Shown here in pieces: positions 51,049 to 59,494 of a stretch of 64,000 nucleotides of DNA; positions within the stretch are counted from its first letter, which is position 1, and every line of letters starts with the position of its first letter. Under the pieces are notes generated by a model. The model did no database searches. It worked only from the letters and a program-made list of their open reading frames with translations, and was not told where the DNA came from. The stretch is from the NCBI RefSeq assembly GCF_900107925.1, contig NZ_FNUJ01000001.1, positions 372,001 to 436,000 on the forward strand. The letters run 5' to 3'. The position numbers and the translations under genes are program-made. Source of the DNA: Amycolatopsis pretoriensis. Its GTDB lineage: Bacteria; Actinomycetota; Actinomycetes; Mycobacteriales; Pseudonocardiaceae.

Positions 51049-51651
51049 GTGCGCAAACTTCGCGGCGCGGGCGTGCTCGCGGCGGTGGCGACGGGGCTCG
51101 CGGTACTCACCCCGGTCGCCGGCGCCCAGGTCGGGACCGGCCCGTGGATCTCGGACTCGCCGGGCTATTCGGAGCAGGAGCGGGGGTGCGGCGACGTCTC
51201 CGGGCTCACGTTCAAGCTGACCTGCTCGACGGCCAGCGGCGACCAGCGCGCGGAACGCCGCTACACCACCTACAGCGGCGGCACCCACCAGTTCGAGGGA
51301 TCGTTCAAGATCACCAGCATGTCCGGCACCCGGATCAGCCTCAAGCAGACGTTCCGGGACGGCTCGAGTGCAGGCCCGTACTTCCTGCTGGCGGTCGAGA
51401 AGGGCGGCCGCATGTACGCGGTCGAGGGAGGAGCGACCCTGGGCAGCGGCGCGACCGTCGGGACGTCGGTCCGGGTCAACACGATCAACCAGGTCGGCAG
51501 CTCGCACAAGGTGTACATCAACGGTTCGCTGAAGCAGACGATCTCGAGCCCGGGCGGGAGCTACTACGACAAGTTCGGCAGCTACCGCACGGGCAGCGGC
51601 GCCGGGCCGATCACGGTGCAGTGGAGTGGCATCAAGTTCTGGCACAAGTAG
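51049..51651 (+). CDS. Secreted beta-jelly-roll protein, possibly polysaccharide-binding
   Basis: 200 residues from GTG 51049, preceded by ACAGGAGG. Signal peptide 1-26 (ends AGAQVG). The mature part has two cysteines (GCGDVS, LTCSTA) and beta-rich segments such as HQFEGSFKITSMSG, ISLKQTFRD and HKVYINGSLKQT, ending ITVQWSGIKFWHK. The pattern resembles concanavalin/alginate-lyase-like jelly rolls, but I see no catalytic motif I can name. Likely an extracellular sugar-binding or lyase-like protein. Confidence 0.65.
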   Translation: MRKLRGAGVLAAVATGLAVLTPVAGAQVGTGPWISDSPGYSEQERGCGDVSGLTFKLTCSTASGDQRAERRYTTYSGGTHQFEGSFKITSMSGTRISLKQTFRDGSSAGPYFLLAVEKGGRMYAVEGGATLGSGATVGTSVRVNTINQVGSSHKVYINGSLKQTISSPGGSYYDKFGSYRTGSGAGPITVQWSGIKFWHK

Positions 51652-51694
51652 GGCAGATAGAACCTTCGCCGTTGCTGGTCCGCTCAGGCCGTCT

Positions 51695-51744
51695 CGGGAT
51701 CTTCAAGCCGTGCCGCCCCGGTGTGGCGCGGTTTGAAGATCCCG
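51695..51744. terminator. Long bidirectional hairpin
   Basis: CGGGATCTTCAA (51695-51706) pairs perfectly with TTGAAGATCCCG (51733-51744). Pairing continues inward through another dozen positions if G-U pairs are allowed. It lies between convergent genes and is a probable terminator for both. The rest of 51652-51916 shows nothing I can name. Confidence 0.6.
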
Positions 51745-51916
51745 TCGGCTGCCTCACGCGCCCGGCGACGACTTGACGGGAGGTACTCGGCCGACACTCC
51801 GGATGCCAACCTGAAGGGGCCCGGCGGAACGTCGCGCGGGTCGGCGCGGTCGTGGTGGATCGGGAGGATTCGGCCGAGCTGGAGCAGCTCGACTGGTCGG
51901 AGGATCGCGCGGTGCG

Positions 51917-52414
51917 TCAACGCGGACGGGTGATGGAACAGCCGGCCGTGGCCGTCGCCAGCAGCTTTCCCGCGGAGTCCTCCAAACGTGCTTCGGCGAC
52001 CGCGAAGTTCCGGCCCTGATGCACCACCCGGCCGGTGACCGTGATCTCTCCTGTGTCGGCTCGAATGGCTTTGAGGAGCCGGATCGACAGGTCGAGGGTG
52101 CTGAATCGCGCCCCGGCGGGCAGGGTCGTGTGGACCGCGCAGGCGGCCGCCGAGTCCAGCATCGTCGCGTACACCCCGCCGTGGACCGTCCACATCGGAT
52201 TGAAGTGGAACTCGCCCGGCAGCAGCCGGAACACGGTTTCGCCTTCAGCCGCCGCGACCAGGCGCAGGCCGATCAGGTCCATCATCGGTGCCGGCGGAAC
52301 GTCGCCGCGAGCCATGGCCTTGAGGAACTCCAGGCCGGTCAGCTCGGCCGCCGCCGCGAACGCCTGCTGGTCGGCCCACGTGACGGTGCGCACGCGGTCG
52401 GTGGTCAGGTCCAC
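51917..52414 (-). CDS. PaaI-type hotdog thioesterase
   Basis: 165 residues. The hotdog motif is visible in FNPMWTVHGGVYATMLDSA with the conserved HGG, and TLDLSIRLLKAI for the central strand. It hydrolyses acyl-CoA or acyl-aryl thioesters. It resembles the thioesterase at 57629 (YNPIGMVHGG...), suggesting paralogy. The GTG start overlaps the patatin stop by ten bases. It is the last gene of the MocR-divergent operon. Confidence 0.85.
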   Translation of the reverse strand: MDLTTDRVRTVTWADQQAFAAAAELTGLEFLKAMARGDVPPAPMMDLIGLRLVAAAEGETVFRLLPGEFHFNPMWTVHGGVYATMLDSAAACAVHTTLPAGARFSTLDLSIRLLKAIRADTGEITVTGRVVHQGRNFAVAEARLEDSAGKLLATATAGCSITRPR

Positions 52415-53364
52415 GGTGTCTCCTCGAGGTCGGGGGTGGCGCCGGCGGCGGAGAGCGCGCTCGTCGCCGCCTGGATGCCGGCGTCCACGGCCGCGCGCAG
52501 CAGGTCCGGACCCCGTTCGGTGCGGCCGATCCGGGCGCTGCCCTGCGGGGGACGGATCTGCAGCGTGTCGGGATGCGTTGCCAGGAGCCGTTCTTCCTCG
52601 GCTCGGATGACGTCGCGGCGCAGCCACGTCGCCTGGGCGCCGCGCGCGTGCCGGGCGAACCACCGCGAAGCGACCAGCCGCTCGCCGCGCGAAGGAGGGG
52701 TCGCGGCGGGCTCGTCCAGACGTTTGGTCCGCAGGGCCACGACGTGGGTGGCCTGCTGCGCCACGGCGGTCCGGAAGGGGACTGCCTCGCTCACGCCCGC
52801 GTCGACGTACGTCCGTCCGCCGAGTTCGACCGGCTTGCCCGCCAGCAGTGGCATCGCCGTCGATGCCCGCAGCGCGGCTTGCAGCGACGTCTGGTCGACG
52901 ATGTGGTCGTGCAGGTCGACGGCTTCGCCGGTCACGGCATCCGTAGCGATCGGATGGAACTCGACGGCGTTGCCGAGGACTTCCCGGAACCCCATCGGCA
53001 TGACCTCGGTGTAGATGGTGTGGACCAGGTAGCCGGTGTCCACGACCGGACGGCCGCGCAGCGCGCGCACCGGCGCGATCGTCGCGCCCATGATGGCCCG
53101 GTCCCACCACGCGTGCATGGTGCTTTCGGCCCGGCCACACAGCAGCCAAGCCCCGTTGAGCGCACCCGCGGAGCTTCCGTAGACGGCGTCGAACGCCGGT
53201 AGCAGACCGAGTCGTTCGATGGCGACGGTCATCCCGCTCGAGTACGCGCCTCGCGAGCTCCCCCCTTCGATCACGAGCGCGAGCCGGGCGTCGTCGTCGC
53301 GGTGGCCCGGGGTGCTGCCGTGGTGCTTGCGGTCTCGCAGCAGCTGCAGGACGCTGTCGGTCAC
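52405..53364 (-). CDS. Patatin-like phospholipase
   Basis: 319 residues. GGSSRGAYSSG is the oxyanion-hole loop (G-G-x-R/K-G), YGSSAGALNGAW holds the nucleophile Ser, and YVDAGVSE the catalytic Asp (DxG). It cleaves acyl chains from lipids, probably at the membrane surface. No signal peptide. It overlaps the EamA stop by four bases and the thioesterase by ten. Confidence 0.88.
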   Translation of the reverse strand: MTDSVLQLLRDRKHHGSTPGHRDDDARLALVIEGGSSRGAYSSGMTVAIERLGLLPAFDAVYGSSAGALNGAWLLCGRAESTMHAWWDRAIMGATIAPVRALRGRPVVDTGYLVHTIYTEVMPMGFREVLGNAVEFHPIATDAVTGEAVDLHDHIVDQTSLQAALRASTAMPLLAGKPVELGGRTYVDAGVSEAVPFRTAVAQQATHVVALRTKRLDEPAATPPSRGERLVASRWFARHARGAQATWLRRDVIRAEEERLLATHPDTLQIRPPQGSARIGRTERGPDLLRAAVDAGIQAATSALSAAGATPDLEETPWT

Positions 53365-54302
53365 TGGTTCTCCTTGTTCGCCATGACACTTCTTTCACTC
53401 GTGACTGCGAGCAGGGCACCGGCGACGGTGGTCAGAGCGCCGAGGACCTGGATCGCGGTGAAGGACTCGCCGAGGAACAGGACCGAGGTGACGGTCCCGA
53501 ACACCGGCACCGCGAACATGGTGGTGGTCGCGGTGACCGGGCTGACCGAGCGCAGCCCGTGGTAGTAGCAGAGGTACGCGATCGCGGTCGGGCCGATCGC
53601 GAGGAAAGCGACGTTCGCCCAGGTGCCGGCCGAGACGGCTGACCACTCGACACCACGAAGGGACGGCAGCGCCACCAGCGCGAGCGCCACCGCGCCGACT
53701 CCGGTGGCGTAGGTCGTGGCGCGCAACGGCTCGATGCCACGGAGCACCTTCTTGGACATGATGCTGTAGGCGGCCCAGCACGCGGCCGCGGCGAGAAAGG
53801 CGAAATCGCCCGCGAGGCGCGAGCCACTCACACCGCCGGTCCCGCTGATACCGGCGAAGAACACGACCGCGCCGCCGATCCCGAACGCGAGTCCGCCGAC
53901 GCGCGTCCTCGAAGAAGGCTCTCGCCCGGTGACGAGGAAAAAGAGCGTCGTCAGCACGGGGCTCAGCACCGGCACGATGATGACACCGTCGAGGGAGGGT
54001 GCGAGGGAAAGGCCCCAGAAGAAAAAGAAGTTGTACGCGAACAAGCCGACCAGGCCGGCCGAGCCCGCGCGGGTCAGGTCGCGCCACGAAAAGCGCTCCG
54101 AGCCGGGCCGGAGGCGCAGCAGCACGAGGAGGATCACCGCGCCGCCGCCGAACCGCAGCGCCGCCGCGACGTCGTGGGGCAGCTCGCCGACGACGACCTT
54201 CGCGCTGGTGAAGGCCGAGCCGAACAACGCCATCGTGGTGAGCAGGGACAGGTAGGGGGTGACCTCGGTCCGCTCCCGTACGGCCGTCACGGCTGCTCCC
54301 AC
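53361..54302 (-). CDS. EamA/DMT-family transporter
   Basis: 313 residues, ten membrane helices in two EamA repeats (LTTMALFGSAFTSAKVVVGEL, and the second starting FAFLAAAACWAAYSI). It resembles exporters of amino acids and their derivatives (YdeD/RhaT type). It overlaps the cysteine-synthase-like gene by 16 bp and the patatin by four. Next to a MocR/PLP enzyme pair it may export a cysteine-pathway metabolite. Confidence 0.85.
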   Translation of the reverse strand: MGAAVTAVRERTEVTPYLSLLTTMALFGSAFTSAKVVVGELPHDVAAALRFGGGAVILLVLLRLRPGSERFSWRDLTRAGSAGLVGLFAYNFFFFWGLSLAPSLDGVIIVPVLSPVLTTLFFLVTGREPSSRTRVGGLAFGIGGAVVFFAGISGTGGVSGSRLAGDFAFLAAAACWAAYSIMSKKVLRGIEPLRATTYATGVGAVALALVALPSLRGVEWSAVSAGTWANVAFLAIGPTAIAYLCYYHGLRSVSPVTATTTMFAVPVFGTVTSVLFLGESFTAIQVLGALTTVAGALLAVTSERSVMANKENQ

Positions 54303-55282
54303 AGGTCGGTGGACAAGTACTTCAGTCCGGAGTCCGGGATGACGACGGCCACCGTGGCCCCCGCGAGGTCGCCGCGCAGCAGCCGGAGCGCGGCGGCGAC
54401 GTTGGCGCCGGCGGAAAAGCCGGCGAAGATGCCTTCGCGGGTGGCCAGCAGCCGCGCCGTGGTCCGGGCCTCGTCGCCGGTGACCTGGAGGTGGCCGTCG
54501 AGCGGGACGTCGCGCAGGTGGGTCAGGTCGGCGCGGCCGAAGCCGCCACCCTGGATGGGGTGGTTCGGCCGGGAGGTGTCCCCGCCCGCGAGCGCGGCGG
54601 CGCCCGCGGGTTCGACGGCGTAGCAGCGGATGGACGGGTCGCGTACCTTCAGGGCGAGGGTGACGCCGGCCAGACCGCCGCCGGTGCCGACGAAGTCGGC
54701 GAACGCGTCCAGCTCACCGCCGGTCTGTTCCCAGATCTCCGGCCCGGTCCCGGTTCGGTGGGCGTCGACGTTGCCGCGGTTCTCGAACTGGTCCGAGCGG
54801 AACGCGCCGCGTCGTTCGGTGATCCGCTGCGCCTCGGCTTCGACGAGGTCCATGTCGGCGCCCGAAACGCGGCCGGGCACCGAGCCGGGTGCCTGGTCGA
54901 CGAGCACGACCTCGCCGCCGAGCGCGGCGATCATCCGAGCGCGTTCGGCCGAGCTGCCGCGCGACAGCACCGCCACGAACGGGTGGCCGGTCACCGCACA
55001 GGCGATGGCGAGTCCGGCACCGGTGTTGCCGCTGGTCAGTTCGACCACGGGTTGGCCAGGCCGCAGCACGCCGGCGCGTTCGGCGTCTTCGATGATCCGC
55101 TTCGCGACCCGGTCCTTCTTGGAGCCGCCGGGGTTGAGGTACTCCAGCTTCGCCAGCAGAACGCCGTCGACGTCGGCCGAGAGCCGGTCCAGGCGCACCA
55201 CCGGGGTGGCACCGACTGCGTCCAGCACCGTCGGGAGCACTCCGGCTGTTACTCTCGAATGACCAGTAGCGCTATCATCCAT
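54287..55282 (-). CDS. PLP-dependent cysteine synthase-like enzyme
   Basis: 331 residues. Fold-type II PLP enzyme: Schiff-base Lys in NPGGSKKDRVAKR, TSGNTGAGLAIA substrate loop, FVGTGGGLAGVTLAL phosphate loop, and C-terminal VVIPDSGLKYLS. It resembles O-acetylserine/O-phosphoserine sulfhydrylases and cystathionine beta-synthase. The start is uncertain: ATG 55282 or 55288, and the latter would overlap the divergent MocR start codon. It is the first gene of a four-gene operon. Confidence 0.88.
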   Translation of the reverse strand: MDDSATGHSRVTAGVLPTVLDAVGATPVVRLDRLSADVDGVLLAKLEYLNPGGSKKDRVAKRIIEDAERAGVLRPGQPVVELTSGNTGAGLAIACAVTGHPFVAVLSRGSSAERARMIAALGGEVVLVDQAPGSVPGRVSGADMDLVEAEAQRITERRGAFRSDQFENRGNVDAHRTGTGPEIWEQTGGELDAFADFVGTGGGLAGVTLALKVRDPSIRCYAVEPAGAAALAGGDTSRPNHPIQGGGFGRADLTHLRDVPLDGHLQVTGDEARTTARLLATREGIFAGFSAGANVAAALRLLRGDLAGATVAVVIPDSGLKYLSTDLWEQP

Positions 55283-55301
55283 TCTCATGTCCAACGATAG
55301 C
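55271..55301. promoter_or_regulatory. Inverted repeat at overlapping MocR/cysteine-synthase starts
   Basis: GCTATC (55271-55276) and GATAGC (55296-55301) enclose 19 bases that contain both start codons. MocR proteins often bind paired sites in the divergent region, so this is a candidate autoregulatory operator, but it would overlap both translation starts. Confidence 0.35.
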
Positions 55302-56702
55302 AGTGCGCGAAATCTGGCCAAGGTGCTGCGAGATGAGCTGAATCACTACTCGCGAGGCGAGAAGCTGCCGTCGAACCGGGCACTGGTCAACCGCTTCGGG
55401 GTCAGTCCGGTCACCGTGTCGCGGGCACTGGCGGTCCTCACGGCGGAAGGGCTCGTGGTGACGCGGCCGGGCGCCGGGGCGTACCGCGCGGAGCCCACCG
55501 CGCTCGAGCGGCGGACCATCGACACGTCGTGGCAGCAGGTCGCGCTCACCGCTGACGATCAACGCGGTGTCGTCGACGCCTCGGGGCTGAGCACGAACCT
55601 CGCCGTGCCGCCGCCGGGTGTCATCTCCTTCAACGGCGGGTTCGTGCACCGGTCGCTGCAGCCGGAACGGCCACTGGCCACCGCCTTGGCGGCAGCCGCT
55701 CGCCGGCCGGGGGCGTGGGAGCGGCCACCGCTGGAGGGGCTCACCGCACTGCGGACGTGGTTCGCCCGGGAATTGGGCGGTGGTCTCACCGCGGCCGAAG
55801 TGCTGATCAGCGGCGGGGGACAGGCCGCGCTGACCACGGCGTTGCGCGCGCTCGCCCCGCCGGGATCCGCCGTGCTGGTCGAGTCCCCGACCTACCCGGG
55901 CGCGCTGGCCGCCGCCCGCGCGGCGGGGCTGCGTCCCGTGCCGGTGCCGGTCGACGAGGACGGCGTTCGGCTCGACCTCCTGCGGGACGTCTTTGCCGCG
56001 ACCGGGGCGAAGGTGTTCTACGCGCAACCGCTGTTCCAGAACCCGACCGGCGCCGTCCTGGCCCCGGACCGGCGTCGCGAGATCATCGAGGTCGTGCACG
56101 CCGCGGGCGCGTTCCTGCTCGAAGACGATTGGGCCCGCCACCTCGGCCACGGCGGACCGGTGCCGCCGCCGCTGGTCGCCGACGACCCGTACGGCGCGGT
56201 CGTCCACGTCGGTTCGCTGACGAAGGTGACCTCGCCCAACCTGCGGATCGCCGCGCTCGTCGCCCGCGGTCCGGTGCGTGAACGGCTGCGGGCGACCCAG
56301 GTCGTCGACAGCTTCTTCGTACCGCGCCCACTGCAGGAGGCCACCCTCGACCTCGTGGGCGCGCCTGCCTGGCCTCGCCACCTCCGTGCGCTCGCCGCCG
56401 GTCTGCGCGAACGTCGCGATGCCATGGCCGCCGCGCTGCACCGGGACATCCCCGACCTGGCGCCGGCCCGGCTCCCGGTGGGCGGGCACTACCTCTGGCT
56501 CCGGTTGCCCGAGGGAACCGACGAGACCACGGTCGTCTCCGCTGCCTGGAGAGCAGGGGTCGCCGTGTCGGCCGGACGCGCGTACTTCGCCGCGGAAGCC
56601 CCGGCCCCGTACCTGCGCCTGGCCTTCGCCGACACGGCGGGCGCGGAGGAGATCGGCGAAGGCGTTCACCGGCTTGCCACCGCGTACGCCGAAGCCGGCT
56701 GA
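55287..56702 (+). CDS. MocR-type regulator (GntR winged helix fused to class I aminotransferase domain)
   Basis: 471 residues. Winged helix 1-75 (PSNRALVNRFGVSPVTVSRAL), then an aminotransferase-like domain from about 110. The PLP-lysine region is HVGSLTKVTSPNLRIAALVA; PLFQNPTGAVL is the family signature. MocR proteins bind PLP or PLP-adducts and control amino-acid or vitamin B6 genes. Divergent from the cysteine-synthase-like/EamA/patatin/thioesterase operon, its likely target. Start codons of the two directions nearly coincide, so this start may be a few codons later in vivo. Confidence 0.9.
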   Translation: MSNDSSARNLAKVLRDELNHYSRGEKLPSNRALVNRFGVSPVTVSRALAVLTAEGLVVTRPGAGAYRAEPTALERRTIDTSWQQVALTADDQRGVVDASGLSTNLAVPPPGVISFNGGFVHRSLQPERPLATALAAAARRPGAWERPPLEGLTALRTWFARELGGGLTAAEVLISGGGQAALTTALRALAPPGSAVLVESPTYPGALAAARAAGLRPVPVPVDEDGVRLDLLRDVFAATGAKVFYAQPLFQNPTGAVLAPDRRREIIEVVHAAGAFLLEDDWARHLGHGGPVPPPLVADDPYGAVVHVGSLTKVTSPNLRIAALVARGPVRERLRATQVVDSFFVPRPLQEATLDLVGAPAWPRHLRALAAGLRERRDAMAAALHRDIPDLAPARLPVGGHYLWLRLPEGTDETTVVSAAWRAGVAVSAGRAYFAAEAPAPYLRLAFADTAGAEEIGEGVHRLATAYAEAG

Positions 56703-56808
56703 CCGACTCTCGGCCGCGCTCGCCCTCGTCGCGGGCGACCTGCCCGCACTGACCGCCGGCTCGAAGTTCCGCGTCCGCCGGCTGCTGGGTAAGGCCAAGG
56801 GCGGATCG

Positions 56809-57621
56809 TCACAGCAACCCACCGAGCCGCGCATTGTGTGCCGCGGCCGTGCGGTTGTGGACCTCCAGCTTGCGCATGGCCGAGCGCAGGTACGCCTTCA
56901 CGGTCTCCAAGCCGAGTCCGAGCCGGGCGGCGATCTCGAGGTTGGCGGCGCCGACCTCGACCAGCCGCAGCACGTCGATTTCCCGCGGCGACAGGGAGAA
57001 GTGCGCCTCCGAGCGCGCCGGCTCCGGGGCCAGGTCCGCCCGGATCCGGTCCAGCCGCGCGCGGAGCACGGGATCGTCGGTGTCCCGGATCAGCGCGGTC
57101 AGCTCGGCGAGCGCCTCGCGCGACCGGTCGGCGGGTGCGCGTCCGAGCCGCCGCTCCACATCGGACTGGAGCTGTCCGGCGACCACGACCGCGCCGCGGA
57201 CCGTCCGGTCGCCGATCGGGCTGCCTTCCCGCACCGCGCCGTAGAGCACACCGCCGACCTCGCCGCGAACGAGGACAGGCACGGCGAAGACGGACGTCAG
57301 CCCTTCCTGGCGGACCGCGTCGTCGTAGTCGTGGGTGATCGCCATGGTGGACGCGTAGTCGTTCACCCGGTACGGCGTGCGGCTGCGCAGCACGCAGCCG
57401 CCGAGTCCCTTGCCGGAACGCACGACCAGCCCCCGCAACGACTCCCCGGAGTTGCCCACCAGCCGGTCGAGGACCAGCTGCACGCCGGTGGCGTCCCGAC
57501 GGGTCGCGCCGCCCAGCACGATCGGCAGCCCGGTCACCTTCCGCAGCCGCTCGAGCCGCTCGGGCAGCAGTTCGTCGATGATCTGCCGGGGTGTGGGGCC
57601 GTCGGCGTCCGGCCGGTTCAT
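56809..57621 (-). CDS. GAF-LuxR transcriptional regulator
   Basis: 270 residues. GAF-like sensor (about 25-165: GKGLGGCVLRSRTPYRVND, FAVPVLVRGEVGGVLYG) followed by a LuxR HTH (LSPREIDVLRLVEVGAANLEIA, LGLGLETVKAYLRSAMRKL). Actinobacterial relatives occur near acyl-CoA metabolism genes. It is the last gene of the acyl-CoA dehydrogenase/thioesterase operon, seven bases after the thioesterase stop. Confidence 0.87.
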   Translation of the reverse strand: MNRPDADGPTPRQIIDELLPERLERLRKVTGLPIVLGGATRRDATGVQLVLDRLVGNSGESLRGLVVRSGKGLGGCVLRSRTPYRVNDYASTMAITHDYDDAVRQEGLTSVFAVPVLVRGEVGGVLYGAVREGSPIGDRTVRGAVVVAGQLQSDVERRLGRAPADRSREALAELTALIRDTDDPVLRARLDRIRADLAPEPARSEAHFSLSPREIDVLRLVEVGAANLEIAARLGLGLETVKAYLRSAMRKLEVHNRTAAAHNARLGGLL

Positions 57622-57628
57622 CCCGGGC

Positions 57629-58123
57629 TCACTCTCCGGCGGCGAAGATCATGCACGAGCTCGTCGCGTGCGCGAGGAGCCGGTCCGCCGGGTCGCGGAT
57701 CTCGGCGTGCGCGAGCGCGGTGCGCCGGCCGCGGTTGAGCACCGTGCCGATGGCGCGGATCCGGCCGAGGTCGGCGGTGAGCGGGCGCAGGTAGTGCACG
57801 GACAGGTCCAGTGTGGTGTAGCCGTTGCCGACGGGCACGGTCGTCTGGACGGCGTACCCGGCGGCGCTTTCGAGCAGCGTCGCGGCGACTCCGCCGTGCA
57901 CCATGCCGATGGGGTTGTAGAGGTGCTCGCCGAGCTCACCGGTGAGCACGGCGTGCCCGCGGTCGATCTCGGCGAGGCGGAAGCCGAGGGTCGCGGCGAT
58001 CGGCATGATTCCCGCGTCGCCGGCGTCGAGCAGGTGCCGGCTGAACGCGAGTCCGTCCATCTCGCGGCTGAGCTCGGCGAGCTCTCGCGGATCGACCCAG
58101 CTGTAGGTCCGAGTGCCTTCCAT
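57629..58123 (-). CDS. PaaI-type hotdog thioesterase
   Basis: 164 residues. YNPIGMVHGGVAATLLESA carries the conserved HGG; TTLDLSVHYLRPL is the central strand. It hydrolyses acyl-CoA thioesters. Eleven bases separate it from the acyl-CoA dehydrogenase stop upstream, and it is followed by the GAF-LuxR gene, so all three form one operon of fatty or branched acyl-CoA turnover. Paralogue of the gene at 51917. Confidence 0.87.
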   Translation of the reverse strand: MEGTRTYSWVDPRELAELSREMDGLAFSRHLLDAGDAGIMPIAATLGFRLAEIDRGHAVLTGELGEHLYNPIGMVHGGVAATLLESAAGYAVQTTVPVGNGYTTLDLSVHYLRPLTADLGRIRAIGTVLNRGRRTALAHAEIRDPADRLLAHATSSCMIFAAGE

Positions 58124-58134
58124 GATCCTCCGTT

Positions 58135-59286
58135 CTAGAGCCCGAGCTCGCGGGCGATGAGCATCTTCTGCACCTCGCTGGTGCCTTCGCCGACCTCGAG
58201 GATCTTGGCGTCGCGGTAGAAGCGGGCGACCGGTGTTTCGTTGCTGAAGCCCATGCCGCCGAAGATCTGCGTGGCGTCGCGTGCGTTGTCCATGGCCGCG
58301 TTGGAGGAGACCAGCTTGGCGATCGCCGACTCACGCGTGAAGGGCTCGCCGCGCAGCATCTTCGCCGCCGCGGCGTAGTAGGCGAACCGGGCGGTGCGGG
58401 CGCGGGCCTCCATCTCGGCGATCTTGAACGCGATGGCCTGGTGCTTGCCGATGGGCTGCCCGAACGTCTCGCGTTCCTTCGCGTAGCGCAGGGATCCGTC
58501 GACGCAGCCCTGCGCGAGACCGGTGGCCAGCGCCGAGATCGCCACCCGGCCTTCGTTGAGGATCGAGAGGAACTGCGCGTAGCCGCGGCCGAGCTCACCG
58601 AGCAGGTTCCCGGCCGGGACGCGGACCGCGTCGAAACCCAGTTCCCGCGTGTCGGAGGCGCACCAGCCGACTTTCGAGTACGGCTTGGACACATGCAGGC
58701 CCGGGGAGCCCGCCGGCACGATGATGGTGGAGATCGCCTTGCCGCCGTCGTCGGCGGTTCCGGTCACGGCGGTCACGGTGACCAGCCCGGTGATGTCCGT
58801 GCCGGAGTTGGTGATGTAGGCCTTGGAGCCGGTGATGACCCAGTCGTCCCCGTCGCGGACGGCGGTCGTGCGTGCCGCGCCCGCATCGGAGCCCGCGCCG
58901 GGCTCGGTGAGGCCGAACGCACCGAGCACCCGGCCGCTGCAGAGCCGGGGGAGCCACTCCTGTTTCTGCTCTTCGGTGCCGAAGCGGTAGATGGGCATCG
59001 CGCCCAGGGAGACCCCGGCTTCGAGGGTGACCGCCACCGACGAGTCGACCCGCGCCAGTTCCTCCACGGCGACGCACACCGCGAAGTAGTCACCGCCCAT
59101 GCCGCCGTACCGCTCGTCGAAGGGCAGGCCGAACAGGCCCATGTCACCCATCTTCGCGACGATGTCGTAGGGGAACGCGGCTCGTTCGTAGAGGTCGCCG
59201 ATCACCGGCGCGACTTCGTCGCGCGCGAAGGCTTCGACGATCTTGCGCAAGTCCTCATGCTCGTCGCTGAGCCGGTTGTCGATCAC
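58135..59286 (-). CDS. Acyl-CoA dehydrogenase
   Basis: 383 residues. All hallmarks are present: FGLTEPGAGSDAGAA (FAD/acyl region), WVITGSKAYITNSG, and the C-terminal IFGGMGFSNE ... RDAKILEVGEGTSEVQ containing the catalytic Glu in the GEGT loop. It forms an enoyl-CoA from an acyl-CoA with FAD. The GTG at 59286 has GGAGG upstream; the longer frame enters the promoter region. Divergent from the TetR gene. Confidence 0.93.
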   Translation of the reverse strand: MIDNRLSDEHEDLRKIVEAFARDEVAPVIGDLYERAAFPYDIVAKMGDMGLFGLPFDERYGGMGGDYFAVCVAVEELARVDSSVAVTLEAGVSLGAMPIYRFGTEEQKQEWLPRLCSGRVLGAFGLTEPGAGSDAGAARTTAVRDGDDWVITGSKAYITNSGTDITGLVTVTAVTGTADDGGKAISTIIVPAGSPGLHVSKPYSKVGWCASDTRELGFDAVRVPAGNLLGELGRGYAQFLSILNEGRVAISALATGLAQGCVDGSLRYAKERETFGQPIGKHQAIAFKIAEMEARARTARFAYYAAAAKMLRGEPFTRESAIAKLVSSNAAMDNARDATQIFGGMGFSNETPVARFYRDAKILEVGEGTSEVQKMLIARELGL

Positions 59287-59337
59287 GGGTTCCTCCTTCG
59301 ATGCCGGCAGCTGCCGGTGTGCGCTCGACACGGCCCA

Positions 59338-59355
59338 CGTTAGCGGCCGTTAACG
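59338..59355. promoter_or_regulatory. Palindromic operator in acyl-CoA dehydrogenase/TetR intergenic region
   Basis: CGTTAGCGGCCGTTAACG, 8 of 9 symmetric positions. A related GGTGTTAACATCAC (59479-59492) sits just before the TetR start. Both share the GTTAAC element, so the TetR protein at 59495 may bind them to regulate both directions. Confidence 0.55.
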
Positions 59356-59494
59356 CGGGCAGCCAAGGATTACCCCCGTTCAAGGGTAGCGACGGCCGAC
59401 CGGGCGAGGCACAGTGACGGAAGTTGTAACGCTGTTCCGTATCGATGTTCCGTAACGTCTGTCCAGATCGGGAGCCGGGTGTTAACATCACGCT

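Noticed and set aside
51684..52193. Minus-strand open frame overlapping the thioesterase 3' end
   Set aside because: Out of frame with the thioesterase, no recognisable domain, and it crosses the terminator hairpin.
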